A stretch of 64,000 bases of DNA, from the NCBI GenBank assembly GCA_003598065.1, contig QZKR01000120.1, positions 1 through 64,000 on the forward strand, in the 5' to 3' direction. The translations under genes were made by a program, and so were the position numbers. How positions within the stretch are numbered: position 1 is the first letter of the stretch; each line of letters starts with the position of its first letter. Shown piece by piece: positions 41,737-51,900 of this stretch. This DNA comes from Myxococcales bacterium. GTDB lineage: Bacteria; Myxococcota_A; SURF-8. Below the pieces are notes generated by a model. It ran no database searches and was not told where the DNA came from. It was given only the letters and a program-made list of their open reading frames with translations.

Positions 41737-43149
41737 ATGATCGTCTCCTCGCCGAAATCGAGGCGCGTACCTGCCGCGGTGGCGCTGGTTTCTATCGCGA
41801 TTTTATTCGCCTCGCGTTCCGCCCAGGCCGGAAATTACGAATCGAATTTTCTCTCCTCCGATGCCGCGCTCATGGCCGGAGCGGTGACCGCCATCACCCA
41901 TGACGGCGGAGCGGTCTACTACAACCCCGCCGGGCTGGGCGGCCTGGATCGCAAGGAAATCTCGCTGTCCGGCAACGCCTTCATGCTGCGCATTCGCCGC
42001 ACGCCCGACGCGTATACGACCGTGCTGCCTTCCGGCACGAAAACGGCCGACCTCGACACACTCGATATTCTGCCCATTCCTTCGTCGATGGTGCTGACAC
42101 GAAATATCACCCGCAAAGTGACGTTCGGCTTCGGCGTGTTCGTCCCGCAGTTCGACACGTTCTCGGTCACCTCCTCCTATTCGAGCCGCGAAACGTTCGA
42201 CGCTCCGGCGATTACCGTCGATTACGCCCACCGCGCCGAGGCGATCGGGAAATTTCAAACCTATCTCGTCGGGCCGGCGGTCGGCTGGCAGATTATCCGC
42301 AGTTTCCGCCTCGGCTTCAGCCTATACGCCGTCTATCACGTCGCCGACGATTTCAATCAATTCTGGGCCGAGGGCCATACGCCGCTGGCCGACGGCGCCG
42401 GATCGCCGGAAAGTCAGAAACTCGCCTTCTACGAATCGAAATCGGAATCGACCTTCTTCGGCATGACGGCCACGGCCGGCATCCAATGGGAATTCGTCCG
42501 CCGCTTTCACCTCGGAGCGGTCTTAAAAGCTCCGGTGATCGCCTTTTATTCGCTCACCAAGCTCAACACGGCGGAAACAAGCGCCCAAGCAGGTATGCTG
42601 TTCGAGCCGGCCGTCGATTTCACCCACGACGAACGGCGCGTAACGCGCAAGTTGCAGATGGTGATGCCGCTGGACGCCGTGCTCGGCTTCGGCTACAAGA
42701 CCGACGATTGGGGGATCTCGGCGGAAGCGGATTATCATCCGGCGATGGACAACGCGGCGATGGCCGTCCGGCGCACGCATGTCGTGAACGCGCGTCTCGG
42801 CGCATCCGGAGCAATTTCGGACCACTTCGCGCTCGGCGGCGGGCTGTTCACCGACCGCAGCTACGCGCGCGAAACGCGCGGCGTCGCCTCCTGCAAGGTC
42901 CACTTTTACGGCGCGACCTTCGGCGTGTCGTGGAATTCGAGCTATGCCCTGCTGCGCAACTCGCGTTCCGACGCGCTCCTGTTCGCCACGTCCCTCGTCG
43001 CGCGCTACGCGATCGGCCACGGCGAAGCGGGATCCGTGACGTTCATCCCCTCTTTTGACAAAACCGTCGGCCGGCAAATCCCCGGCTCGGCCGATGTGAT
43101 CCATCACGAACTATCGTTGCACGTCGGTACGGGCGTCTATTTCTGGTAA
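41737..43149 (+). CDS. FadL/OmpP1-like outer membrane protein
   Basis: 470 residues with a signal peptide (cleavage near SAQAGNY) and a beta-barrel of amphipathic strands ending in an aromatic residue (VYFW), as needed for outer-membrane insertion. The N-terminal hatch-like segment SSDAALMAGAVTAITHDGGA with YYNPAGLGGLD matches the OmpP1/FadL/TodX family, which brings long-chain fatty acids or other hydrophobic molecules across the outer membrane. Start ATG at 41737 follows AAGGA at ten bases; the longer frame adds residues before the signal. The PLP-enzyme gene follows after 24 bases. Confidence 0.85.
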   Translation: MIVSSPKSRRVPAAVALVSIAILFASRSAQAGNYESNFLSSDAALMAGAVTAITHDGGAVYYNPAGLGGLDRKEISLSGNAFMLRIRRTPDAYTTVLPSGTKTADLDTLDILPIPSSMVLTRNITRKVTFGFGVFVPQFDTFSVTSSYSSRETFDAPAITVDYAHRAEAIGKFQTYLVGPAVGWQIIRSFRLGFSLYAVYHVADDFNQFWAEGHTPLADGAGSPESQKLAFYESKSESTFFGMTATAGIQWEFVRRFHLGAVLKAPVIAFYSLTKLNTAETSAQAGMLFEPAVDFTHDERRVTRKLQMVMPLDAVLGFGYKTDDWGISAEADYHPAMDNAAMAVRRTHVVNARLGASGAISDHFALGGGLFTDRSYARETRGVASCKVHFYGATFGVSWNSSYALLRNSRSDALLFATSLVARYAIGHGEAGSVTFIPSFDKTVGRQIPGSADVIHHELSLHVGTGVYFW

Positions 43150-43173
43150 GCGAATCATTCCAGCGGAGGAGCC

Positions 43174-44397
43174 ATGGCCAAGCCGATTTCACGCGCCAAT
43201 TCGGAAAACAAATTCGCGCCGCTCTGGCGGCTCGATCCCGACGTCGTCTATCTGAACCACGGCTCTTTCGGCGCCTGCCCGAAGGCGGTGCTGCAAAAGC
43301 AACAAGCCTTGCGCGATGAGATGGAAACGCAACCGGTAGAATTTCTCGACCGCACGTTCTGGCCGAGGCTGAACGCCGGCCGGGAAACGGCGGCCCGATT
43401 CGTCGGCGCGGACCCCGACGGGCTTGTTTTCGTCGCCAACGCGACAACGGGAGTGAACGCCATCCTCCGTTCCCTGGACTTCTCCTCCGGCGATGAAATT
43501 CTTCTCACCGATCACTCGTATGGCGCGGTGAAGAAGGCGGCGCTTTATGCCACAGCGCGCACGGGAGCGCTCGTCACCTGGGCACACGTCCCCTTCCCCA
43601 TCGGCAGCGAAGACGACGCCGTTGAAGCGGTGCTCGCCGCCGCAACGTTCAAAACCCGGCTCGCCATCATCGATCATGTCACGTCGCCGACGGGGATCGT
43701 CCTGCCGGTGAAACGGATCGTAGATCGCCTACAGGAACGCGGCATCGATTGCCTCATCGACGGCGCGCACGCCCCAGGGATGCTGCCTCTGAACATCGAA
43801 GAACTCGGTGCGGCGTATTACACGGGCAACGGCCACAAGTGGCTCTGCGCGCCGAAAGAAGCGGGATTCCTTTACGTCCGCGAGGACAAACGCGACCTCG
43901 TTCATCCTTTGGCGATCAGTCACGGGCTCGACGTAAAGGACGGCGACCGCCCGCGTCTGCAAATGGAATTCGATTGGGTGGGCACAAGCGACCCGACGGC
44001 CTGGCTGTGTCTTGCCGAAGCCGTCCGCTACATGGGGTCTCTGTTGCCGGGCGGCTGGCCGGAGTTGATGGAAACGAACCGCGCGCTTGCGCTCGCCGCA
44101 AGGCGTCTGCTCGCCGATCGGCTCGGCGTCGCCCTTCCCTGCCCGGACTCGATGATCGGAACGCTGGCCGCACTGCCCCTCCCGGACGGCGATAATGCGC
44201 CGGACGCCGGCTGGCCCGGCGACGATCCTTTGCACATCGCATTGTACGATCGTCATCGGATCGAAGTACCGATCATGCGCTGGCCCGCTCCGCCCAAGCG
44301 CCTGGTCCGAATTTCCGCTCAGCTCTACAACTCGCTTGCGCAATACGAGGCGCTGGCGGAGGCATTGACGACGGAATTGAAAAAGGAAGATCGCTAG
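43174..44397 (+). CDS. class V PLP-dependent aminotransferase, isopenicillin-N epimerase-like
   Basis: 407 residues with the fold-type I layout of cysteine desulfurase/CefD-like enzymes. YLNHGSFGACP (26-36) is the typical start of isopenicillin-N epimerase-like members. DGAHA (197-201) holds the PLP-ring aspartate, and GNGHKWLCAPK places the Schiff-base lysine at 222. The cysteine loop of desulfurases is not evident, so sulfur transfer is unlikely. The natural amino substrate is unknown; no beta-lactam gene is near. It may share a transcript with the FadL-like gene. Confidence 0.85.
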   Translation: MAKPISRANSENKFAPLWRLDPDVVYLNHGSFGACPKAVLQKQQALRDEMETQPVEFLDRTFWPRLNAGRETAARFVGADPDGLVFVANATTGVNAILRSLDFSSGDEILLTDHSYGAVKKAALYATARTGALVTWAHVPFPIGSEDDAVEAVLAAATFKTRLAIIDHVTSPTGIVLPVKRIVDRLQERGIDCLIDGAHAPGMLPLNIEELGAAYYTGNGHKWLCAPKEAGFLYVREDKRDLVHPLAISHGLDVKDGDRPRLQMEFDWVGTSDPTAWLCLAEAVRYMGSLLPGGWPELMETNRALALAARRLLADRLGVALPCPDSMIGTLAALPLPDGDNAPDAGWPGDDPLHIALYDRHRIEVPIMRWPAPPKRLVRISAQLYNSLAQYEALAEALTTELKKEDR

Positions 44398-44400
44398 GTT

Positions 44401-46101
44401 TCAGGGCAAGTTCACGATCTGCTTGCCCCTGGGATGCTTCACATCGAAATCGAGATGGATCTCTTTCGTCGTTCCAGGGGCCAAGGAGAGCGACCAGACG
44501 ATGACGCCCGGCTTCTCTTTGTCCTTCTCATAGCCCGCCGTGGTCGAATCGGCGATCGAAACGGAAATGTCCTCGTGCTGGCTTGTCGGGACGCGCTCCA
44601 CAACGCGCGCTTCGATCGATTTCTTCTGGTAGGTGTTCTTCACCGTGATGCGATAGCGGTATTCGAGCTTCGTCGATTTCTCGATGATTCCCGTCTCGCG
44701 CGCCTTGCGGTTCAACCGCTCGCGTTCGACCTGAACGCGTTCGTCCACGCCGAACGGCAACAGCAATTCGTCGCCGGGCTGCGTCGTTTTGATGGTCGCC
44801 CGGCCGACAAAGGCGTCGCCTTGATAAAGGCTCGCCGGCCCTTCCAAAAGAGGGAAATCGAAGCCGTTGGTCGTTTTCGCCGCAAGATAGGCGAAATTGG
44901 AAAGCTCGGGAACGATTTCGTAATGCGTTGTCGTCGCCCAGGCTCGCGAAAGCAGAAACACGCGATGGACTTGCTCGTCCGACGGAATTGTCGCCGGTCG
45001 CGGAGCGGTGAACGTCGCCAGCCCGACCGTGTTGACGTCGGCGGCGACGATTTCCGCATCTCGGACAATGGTTTCCTCTTCGGCCGGCGCGGCGGCGGGA
45101 ATATCGCCGACGGCCGCTTCATCCATCTCCATCGCGTAGGACCGTTTGGCCTGCGCCATCGGCGCGGGAGGCGGCGCGGGCTGATAGAAGTCGATATAGC
45201 GCGGGTAAAGTTCCGGAATCGTCCCGCCGATCTGAGGTTGCGCCGTCGAAAGGACCAGCGTCACGCCTTCCCAGTCCTCGCCCGTTCCCTGCGCCACCGT
45301 CGCATGGCAGCGCATCTCCGTTTCGTTCTTCGCCGGATCGAACCGGACGTCGTATCCCATTCCCCAGCGGGCGTTGTAGACGACGTACGACGCTTCGACG
45401 GCGAAGTCGCCAGGCTCGGCGACCTCCGCTTCGACGTGCGCCACCATCGTCCACTGGCCGCGTTTGGAGTTGAGCTGGTTGAGCTTCTCTTCGACCTCGG
45501 CGATTTTCTTGGCGTGAGCTTTGCGCTCCGCATCCACGGCGCGCGCTTCGCGGGACACGGCGACAAGGCGCTCGCGGACGAATGCGCCGGCCTTGGCCCA
45601 TTTGTCCGTCGATGGCGCGCCCGTCATCCGCGTCGATTCTTCCTTCGCGTAGGTGGACACGAGCGATTCGACGAATTTGCGTTCCGTTCCGAGCGCCGCG
45701 AGCCGGTCGGCGTAGGCCAGATCCTCATCCTTCAGGCTGTCGAGTTGCTTTTGCAACACGGCGATTTGCGCGTCCGCATCTTCCGAGTAAAACACGCGTT
45801 CCAGGCTTGTGCCGACGATCCGGACCTTGGCGCGGCCGCGGCCCGTGAAACGAAAACTGTCGGCATCGAGCCGTTCGGACAGCCGTACGATGTCGAGCCG
45901 CAACGGACCGGTTTTCTCCAGGCGGATCTCTCCGGATCTCACGATGCGCGCCAGGTTCGGATACACTTCGGCGCGGACGATGCGCGTCGGCACGTCCGCC
46001 GCCGGCGTTTCCGCACGGGCGAATCCGGCCAGCGCAACCATGGCCAGCATCGCGATAACAAGCGGACGCGCGATAATTTTTACGCTGCTCAATTTCGACA
46101 T
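44401..46101 (-). CDS. DUF4139/DUF4140 (mucoidy inhibitor-like) exported protein
   Basis: 566 residues with a signal peptide (about 1-30), an N-terminal DUF4140-type segment (VPTRIVRAEVYPNLARIVRSG), a coiled-coil stretch (about 115-210; LQKQLDSLKDEDLAYADRL) and a C-terminal DUF4139 beta-domain. That domain includes the segment VVYNARWGMGYDVRFDP and the closing VWSLSLAPGTTKEIHLDF. Proteins of this family are annotated as mucoidy inhibitor A-like; the molecular role is not known. It lies 28 bases after the second cyclic-nucleotide-binding gene. Confidence 0.85.
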   Translation of the reverse strand: MSKLSSVKIIARPLVIAMLAMVALAGFARAETPAADVPTRIVRAEVYPNLARIVRSGEIRLEKTGPLRLDIVRLSERLDADSFRFTGRGRAKVRIVGTSLERVFYSEDADAQIAVLQKQLDSLKDEDLAYADRLAALGTERKFVESLVSTYAKEESTRMTGAPSTDKWAKAGAFVRERLVAVSREARAVDAERKAHAKKIAEVEEKLNQLNSKRGQWTMVAHVEAEVAEPGDFAVEASYVVYNARWGMGYDVRFDPAKNETEMRCHATVAQGTGEDWEGVTLVLSTAQPQIGGTIPELYPRYIDFYQPAPPPAPMAQAKRSYAMEMDEAAVGDIPAAAPAEEETIVRDAEIVAADVNTVGLATFTAPRPATIPSDEQVHRVFLLSRAWATTTHYEIVPELSNFAYLAAKTTNGFDFPLLEGPASLYQGDAFVGRATIKTTQPGDELLLPFGVDERVQVERERLNRKARETGIIEKSTKLEYRYRITVKNTYQKKSIEARVVERVPTSQHEDISVSIADSTTAGYEKDKEKPGVIVWSLSLAPGTTKEIHLDFDVKHPRGKQIVNLP

Positions 46102-46129
46102 CGCCTACTCCCCTGGACGAATGAAAGCG

Positions 46130-47059
46130 CTATTTCTTGTCTTCAGCCAAATCGATGGAGTCGAGCAGAATGATGCGGCTTTCGTGCTGACCGGGAGCCT
46201 TGGCTCTGGATAACCGCTCGATTTCGCGCGTCGCCCGCTCGCGTTCGGCCAGACGTTCCTGCGGGGGAGCCTCCGTTAAAGAAGGCAAATCGACCGTCGG
46301 CGAACCGACGCGCTCGACGACATGACTGACGCTATAGGTCGTATCCGGCCGTGTTTCCCGCGGCGGATGCGCGCGCCTATTGGAAGGCTCCGCCGTTTGC
46401 GCCTGGATTTGTGTCTTCTCGGCAAGATGCTGGCGGTGGGCCTCGCCCCATACCCGCGCCTGGCCCTCGGCTATTTCGTACTCCACCTCGTCGAGATCGA
46501 CGCCCATTTCGCGCGCCGAACGCATCGCATCCTTCATCTGCTCGGCCAAAGCCGTCATCTCCACTCGGGTCGGGGCCTTTTTCTTCCGCGCCGCAAAAAC
46601 GAGCGAGGCCAGCTTGTCATTGGCCTCGCGCACCTGCCGGACCATCATCCGCGTCAGATAATCCTGAAAGCGGAAGGCGAAGGTCTCGCGGAGTTCGAAC
46701 ATCCGATCGAAGTTCGGCTTGTCCAGTTCCAAGAGAAGCGTGCGCGCGGCGGCGACGGCGCTGGCCGATCTGTCTTGTCCGTCGATCAGCGACACCTGGC
46801 CGAACATCTGGCCGCTTTTCAGCGTCGCCAACGGTTCGTATTTATCGCCAGGAACGTTTTTCAGGATCGCCGCTGCGCCGAAAACGATGAAGTAAAGACT
46901 CTTCCCCGGATCGCCTTCGCTGAAAATCACCTGGTCGCGTTCGTAGCGCCTCTCGGTCAGATGACTGGCCAGTAGCAAAAGCTCGTTGGGATGGAAATCC
47001 TTGAAGACGGCGAAGGTCCGAAGAAAATCCCGGTGGCGCTCGCGCAGGTCTTCGGTCAT
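46130..47059 (-). CDS. cyclic nucleotide-binding domain protein, long form
   Basis: 309 residues. Residues 15-135 form a CRP-type cNMP-binding beta-roll (RYERDQVIFSEGDPGKSLYFI, FGQVSLIDGQDRSASA), where the last part is the phosphate-binding cassette. No DNA-binding helix-turn-helix follows. The C-terminal part is helical and then a charged, low-complexity tail (RERATREIERLSRAK). It is likely a cytoplasmic sensor or adaptor. The start overlaps the stop of the preceding gene (47056-47059), so the two are translationally coupled. Confidence 0.82.
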   Translation of the reverse strand: MTEDLRERHRDFLRTFAVFKDFHPNELLLLASHLTERRYERDQVIFSEGDPGKSLYFIVFGAAAILKNVPGDKYEPLATLKSGQMFGQVSLIDGQDRSASAVAAARTLLLELDKPNFDRMFELRETFAFRFQDYLTRMMVRQVREANDKLASLVFAARKKKAPTRVEMTALAEQMKDAMRSAREMGVDLDEVEYEIAEGQARVWGEAHRQHLAEKTQIQAQTAEPSNRRAHPPRETRPDTTYSVSHVVERVGSPTVDLPSLTEAPPQERLAERERATREIERLSRAKAPGQHESRIILLDSIDLAEDKK

Positions 47060-47628
47060 CGCGTCTCCGCCTTGCGCCGGCCGAAGAACGAAAGAAAACG
47101 CTCGGCCAGATCCGGGGTGGCGGAGCGTTTCATCGTTCCCGTTTCGATCCGCACGTCAAACAGCGCCATTGGGTTCTGAAGATAGTGCTCCACCTGTTGG
47201 TTGACGCGCCGCAGCCGCTCGCATTCGCCCTTGGCGATGGCTCGCAGAAGTTTGTAGGCGGCGGGGTTCATTTCCTTCTTCATCGTTTCGAAATCCTCGC
47301 GGCGGATTTCGTAGAGCACGCCGTCGGTTTCGGCGACGAGCGACGCCGAGCGCGGCGCATCGTCAACGAGCGACATCTCCCCCACAACCTGACCCTCGCC
47401 AAGCCGCGCGATCGTGAACGGCTTGCCCGTGTCACTCTGCCGCTCGACGCGCAGGACGCCTTCGCGGATGATATACATGAACTTTCCCGGCGATCCTTCG
47501 GTGCAGATCGTTCCTCCCGCCGTGAAGCGCACGCGATTGGTAAGGCGCAGGAGGGCGCTCGCCTCTTCCTCTGAAAAGTCGGCGAATAGCTGAACCCGCC
47601 GGATGAAATCGTGGAAGGTTTCGGTCAT
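47056..47628 (-). CDS. cyclic nucleotide-binding domain protein, short form
   Basis: 190 residues with one CRP-type cNMP-binding domain (about 12-130; FTAGGTICTEGSPGKFMYII and VGEMSLVDDAPRSASLVAE). A helical segment (YKLLRAIAKGECERLRRVNQQVEHYL) and a short basic tail follow, with no helix-turn-helix. It resembles the sensor half of CRP without the DNA-binding half. It probably pairs with the following, overlapping cNMP-binding gene. A promoter is seen at 47658-47685. Confidence 0.82.
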   Translation of the reverse strand: MTETFHDFIRRVQLFADFSEEEASALLRLTNRVRFTAGGTICTEGSPGKFMYIIREGVLRVERQSDTGKPFTIARLGEGQVVGEMSLVDDAPRSASLVAETDGVLYEIRREDFETMKKEMNPAAYKLLRAIAKGECERLRRVNQQVEHYLQNPMALFDVRIETGTMKRSATPDLAERFLSFFGRRKAETR

Positions 47629-47657
47629 CCCGTCCCAAATGTTCGTGTACTGTCTTC

Positions 47658-47685
47658 ATAATAGCAGGCAAGACGGGCAAGTCAA
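47658..47685 (-). promoter_or_regulatory. sigma70-like promoter of cNMP-binding operon
   Basis: Minus strand TTGACT (47680-47685), 16-bp spacer, TATTAT (47658-47663); initiation near 47651, 23 bases before the ATG. Confidence 0.6.
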
Positions 47686-47806
47686 TCCATGGGGCGGCGA
47701 TTCGCCGCTATTGCGATTCGGCAGCCTTTGGCTAGCTCACTCAAAGATGAAACGCCGATCCCGAAACTCCGGCAAAAAGCAGTACGAACCAACTCGCCCA
47801 GGAAAT

Positions 47807-47836
47807 AGGTCCTCACCGACAAGGTCCTCACCGACA
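47807..47836 (+). repeat. perfect tandem 15-bp repeat beside a promoter
   Basis: AGGTCCTCACCGACA occurs twice without a gap (47807-47821, 47822-47836). The second copy ends one base before the -35 of the methyltransferase promoter, the usual place for an activator site. Confidence 0.65.
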
Positions 47837-47837
47837 C

Positions 47838-47866
47838 TTGCTTTCACTCTTCCGCCGATCGATAAT
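47838..47866 (+). promoter_or_regulatory. sigma70-like promoter of methyltransferase gene
   Basis: TTGCTT (47838-47843), 17-bp spacer, GATAAT (47861-47866); initiation near 47873, 29 bases before the ATG. Confidence 0.55.
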
Positions 47867-47901
47867 CTTCCTGCCGATTAGCAGCCATAGGAAGAGCGAT
47901 C

Positions 47902-48912
47902 ATGATGCAGGAAAACACCGCACGAGTTAAAGCGCTTTATGAAGGGACACTTCACGACCTTGGGGAGCAGGGCTACCCTGAGCTTAATGGGATACTATCG
48001 CCACTGTATGACGAGCAAAGTATCAAACGGTTTATGTCGCAACATTATGAAAACTCCGCGGAGGCGCAAAAACAGGCAGACAGTTTCAACATGGAGCCCT
48101 ATTACCGTAAGTTGATCGGCGAGGCGTTCCATCGCGTCGGATTCAACGACCTGGAGCAGAAATACTTAGCCCTCGATGTCGGTTGCGGCTTCGGCAGCAC
48201 AACCTTGCCGTTATTGGAACTTTTGCCTCGGGCGACGGTCATCGCTTCGGAATTCAGTCCGGCCATGCTGGCGATGCTGCGCCGTCGCCTGAAGCAAAGC
48301 CCGCATGCGGACCGCTGCATTCCTTGTCAACTCAATGCCGAGGAGTTGCTTTTCAAACAAGGGACTTTCGACCTGGTCGTCGGCGCGGCGATTTTGCATC
48401 ATCTGTTCGAACCGGAAAAAGTTTTATCGGGTTGCGCCCATATCCTCAAACCGGGCGGCCTTGCCATCTTTTTTGAACCGTTCGAGGGCGGCTACAGCAT
48501 CATGTCCTTCATCTATAACGAGGTCTTGCAGAAGAATCCGTTTCGGATCCGAGGACGCCTCGATCGCAAAACGCTTGACTATTTTCGACATTCTTTAAGC
48601 TATTGGCAAAAGATGAAATCCCGCGATAAATCGGACCCGTTTTTCAAAGGCAGCGACGACAAATGGCTGTTCACCCGCAGCTATCTAGAAAAGCTGTCGG
48701 CGGCGCAAGGCTTTTCACGCGTTGTCTTGTTTCCTCACAGCTCGGTTCCAACGCCCTTCCGCAACCTCTTCAAGGTTCACACCCAAGGCAATGGCATTAC
48801 CAACCTCCCGGCCTGGGTGTGGGAAATTGTCGATCATTATGAGCAGGCGCTTTCCTTGGAATTGAAAGAGGACCTGATGACCGAAGGTGGGATCGTATTC
48901 TGCAAAGCGTGA
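47902..48912 (+). CDS. class I SAM-dependent methyltransferase
   Basis: 336 residues. The SAM-binding fold begins at about residue 90 with LALDVGCGFGSTTLPLLE (motif I), then an acidic residue at the end of strand 2 (ASEFSPAMLAM), and FDLVVGAAILHHL (motif III to IV) with LKPGGLAIFFEP. A roughly 90-residue N-terminal helical part and a roughly 130-residue C-terminal part flank the core. The acceptor is unknown. GGAAGAG precedes the first ATG. Base composition is more AT-rich than its neighbours, which could hint at a later arrival. It converges on the carbamoyltransferase fusion gene. Confidence 0.85.
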   Translation: MMQENTARVKALYEGTLHDLGEQGYPELNGILSPLYDEQSIKRFMSQHYENSAEAQKQADSFNMEPYYRKLIGEAFHRVGFNDLEQKYLALDVGCGFGSTTLPLLELLPRATVIASEFSPAMLAMLRRRLKQSPHADRCIPCQLNAEELLFKQGTFDLVVGAAILHHLFEPEKVLSGCAHILKPGGLAIFFEPFEGGYSIMSFIYNEVLQKNPFRIRGRLDRKTLDYFRHSLSYWQKMKSRDKSDPFFKGSDDKWLFTRSYLEKLSAAQGFSRVVLFPHSSVPTPFRNLFKVHTQGNGITNLPAWVWEIVDHYEQALSLELKEDLMTEGGIVFCKA

Positions 48913-48950
48913 CCCGGCACTGCTATCTCATTTTTCAGCGCAATGGCAGT

Positions 48951-51900
48951 TCATTGGGGAATGAATTCTCCGGTCCCGAACATCTCCATATAAAGCGCCC
49001 AGGTGCGCGGGCAGCGATCGGCGAGACGACAGCGGCGACAAACGGGCGGCAGGGGTCTGGCGCGCTGACGCTCTTCATGTAGCGATTCATGGGTAAGGTG
49101 CAAATCGTCCACGCGGAAGCGCCGCCAGTCCTCGGCGGCGTCGGGCGCGCCGTGGAACTCGGAGGCGAGATGGCAGAGCGGCACGCCTTCCGTCGTCACG
49201 TCCAGTCCGAGGCTTCGCGCGATCCGCATCGCGGCTCGCAGGGTTTCGCTTGCATCCGCGAGACGAATCAGCGGTTCTACGACGACGCGGTCGCGCAATT
49301 CGACCGGACGCGGGAAACTGAATTGCAGACGCCTCGCGTCCATCTTCTGAACAAGCAACGGCAGCTTTTCCAAATCCTTGACGTTTCGCCGCAAGATAGG
49401 CACGTTCGCCATCACGTCCACGCCCGCTTTGACGAGGGCGCGCAGGCCTATCAAGGTTTCGCGAAACGCCCCTTCGACGCCGGCGAGCGCGTCATGCTCG
49501 CCTTCCGCCGGCGCAAGAATCGTCACCTCCGCGCAGTCGATGCCGGCGGCCAGCAGCGCCTCGCGGCGCAATCGATCGGCAAAAGGACGACCGCTCGTCT
49601 GCACCTGTACGTAGCGGTAGCCCATGCGGCGGGCGAGACGGATCAATTCGGGAAAATCGTCTCGCCGCGCCGCCTCGCCGCGCATGACGACCAGTTCGTC
49701 ACAATGAGCCCGCCGGCCTTCGGCCAGGGCGGCGACTGCCTCCGTAAACGATCGGTCTTCGCGATCAGACAGATCCTGAACGGTGCAATGCGCGCAGCGA
49801 CAGTCACACCGGGCCGTAAGCCGCAGCATCAAGCGACGCCCGCCGGGAAGCAGCGCAAGTTCTTCAATCGGAGGAGGAGTGTCGCATATCTCAGCGTTGG
49901 GAGCAGGTTTCTCGGCTATAAAAGATCCCATGGCCAGAAAGTCCGCGCCCAACCCCTTGAAGCTCTCGATGGCGTCGGCCGGCGTGCAGACGATCGGCTC
50001 GCCGCGCCGATTGAAGGATGTGTTGAGCGTCATCGGCACGCCGGTCAAGGCGTTGAATTCAACGAGCATTCTATGATAGAGCGGCGACTCGGATTCGTGG
50101 ACCACCTGCGGCCGTGAGGTGCCGTCCACATGGACGATCGCCGGGACTAACGGGCGTTTGTCTTCGCGCACCGGCAGCGTGAACAGCATGAAGCGCGCAT
50201 CGAAAGCGCCTTCGAACCAGTCGCCTTCGCTGCCGGCAAGAATCGACGGACCGAAAGGCCGCCATGGCTCGCGATTCTTGATCCGGTTGACGCGGTCCTT
50301 GATTTCCGCGCGACGCGGATCGGCGAGAATGCTGCGTGCGCCAAGGGCGCGCGGGCCGAATTCCATCTTTCCCTGAAACCACGCGCCGACCTCGCCGGCC
50401 GCAAGCCGCCTGGCGGTCTCGCGCGCCACGTCGGCGATGCGGCGATAGGCCAGGCCGGAACGACGCAGCACGGCTTCGATCTCGGCATCCGAAAATTCCG
50501 GACCGAGATAAGCGTTGGTCATTTCGCCGGTCGCCCAGCTCCCGCCGAATCGCGCCGCCGCTTCCAAGGCCGCGCCGATCGCCGTGCCGGCGTCGTTGGC
50601 GCCCGGCTGGACAAACATGCGCCTGGGCGAAAGCTCGCGGCGAAGCCGTTCGTTCATCCGGCAATTGAGCGCCACGCCGCCGCCCAGGCACAACGCGTCG
50701 ATCGTTTCCGGCGCATCCTTGCGCAGCAAGGCAAGTATCGTCTCCTCCAACGCGCGCTGCAAACTGGCGGCAAGATCCTTGTGGACCCGCGCAAGCGGTT
50801 CGCCATGAACGCGGCGCATCGGCTCGAAGCGCTCGGCAAGCCCGCGCTCGTGCGCCACGGTTTCCTTGGGGGAACGCGCCGAAAGGAAATCGGCGAGGTC
50901 GATGGTCGCTTCTCCGAATGAAGCCAGCGCCATCACCGACCCCTGGCCGTGCGGTCCGAAACCGAGAAGCTGCGTGATCGTTTCGTAAACGCCGCCGATC
51001 GATCGATCCAGAAGAGACAGGATTTCCCAGAGCGGCTTAATCTTCCCTTTCTCTGCGCGGAAGAGCGCGGCGGTTTCCCGGTCGCCGCGCCCGTCAACGG
51101 TGAAGATCCAGGCGTCTTCCACGCCGGAAAGACGGTAGGCGCTTGCCGCATGGCAAAGATGATGCGGCATCAGCGCGAGCCGTCCCGCCTGCAACGCCAG
51201 CGCCGGCCGGCCCTCTTCGGAGATCGAATAGGCGCGGCGGTAGCGGGCCGGGATGGCGTTGATAGCGATGAGGTCTACGTCGTCGAGCGTCATTCCGGCC
51301 TCGCCAAGCAAGACGCGAATCGCCCGGCGGCAGAAGGCTTCCTCCAGCATCACCGTCGGATCGACGCCCACCGTCACGCCCGGCCGGCCTTCCGGGCTCC
51401 AGCCGTAATGGCGGCGTCGATTCAACCGTTCTTCCTCGATCGCGCCGACAAGCTTTCCGTCTTTCCAAAGGGCGGCCGCGTGTTCCTGTTGCGTGCCGAT
51501 CGCCAGTCCAAGAATGACCTGCGGCGGCTCTGCCGGCGATTTGGGGAGCAGATACGAGGGTGGAAAAGGCGCGGGGGAAACACCGCCCGGCCAGCCAAGC
51601 AGGCGCGACAGCCAATTCGGCCGATGGACCAGAATGCGGGCCAGGGTCGCGCCGTCCTCCGCATACGTCGGCCGCATGGCATCGACCGGGCAGGCTTCTA
51701 CACAATCGTAACAACGGAGACAGCGCGAACCGTCGATGTCCGGGATACCGTCGTTCAAGGCGACACACGCGGCTGGGCAGCAGGAAGCGCACAGGCCGCA
51801 ACGCGTGCAGCGCGACGGATCGACCCAAATCGTCGCCGAGACATCCGTAACATTAAGCGGAACCGCAACCGTCGGCCGACGCGCCGCCGGCCAGACCAGG

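Noticed and set aside
43174-44397. Reading the PLP enzyme as a beta-lactam biosynthesis epimerase
   Set aside because: Only the fold family matches CefD; no isopenicillin or cephalosporin gene is present, so a specific function is not claimed.
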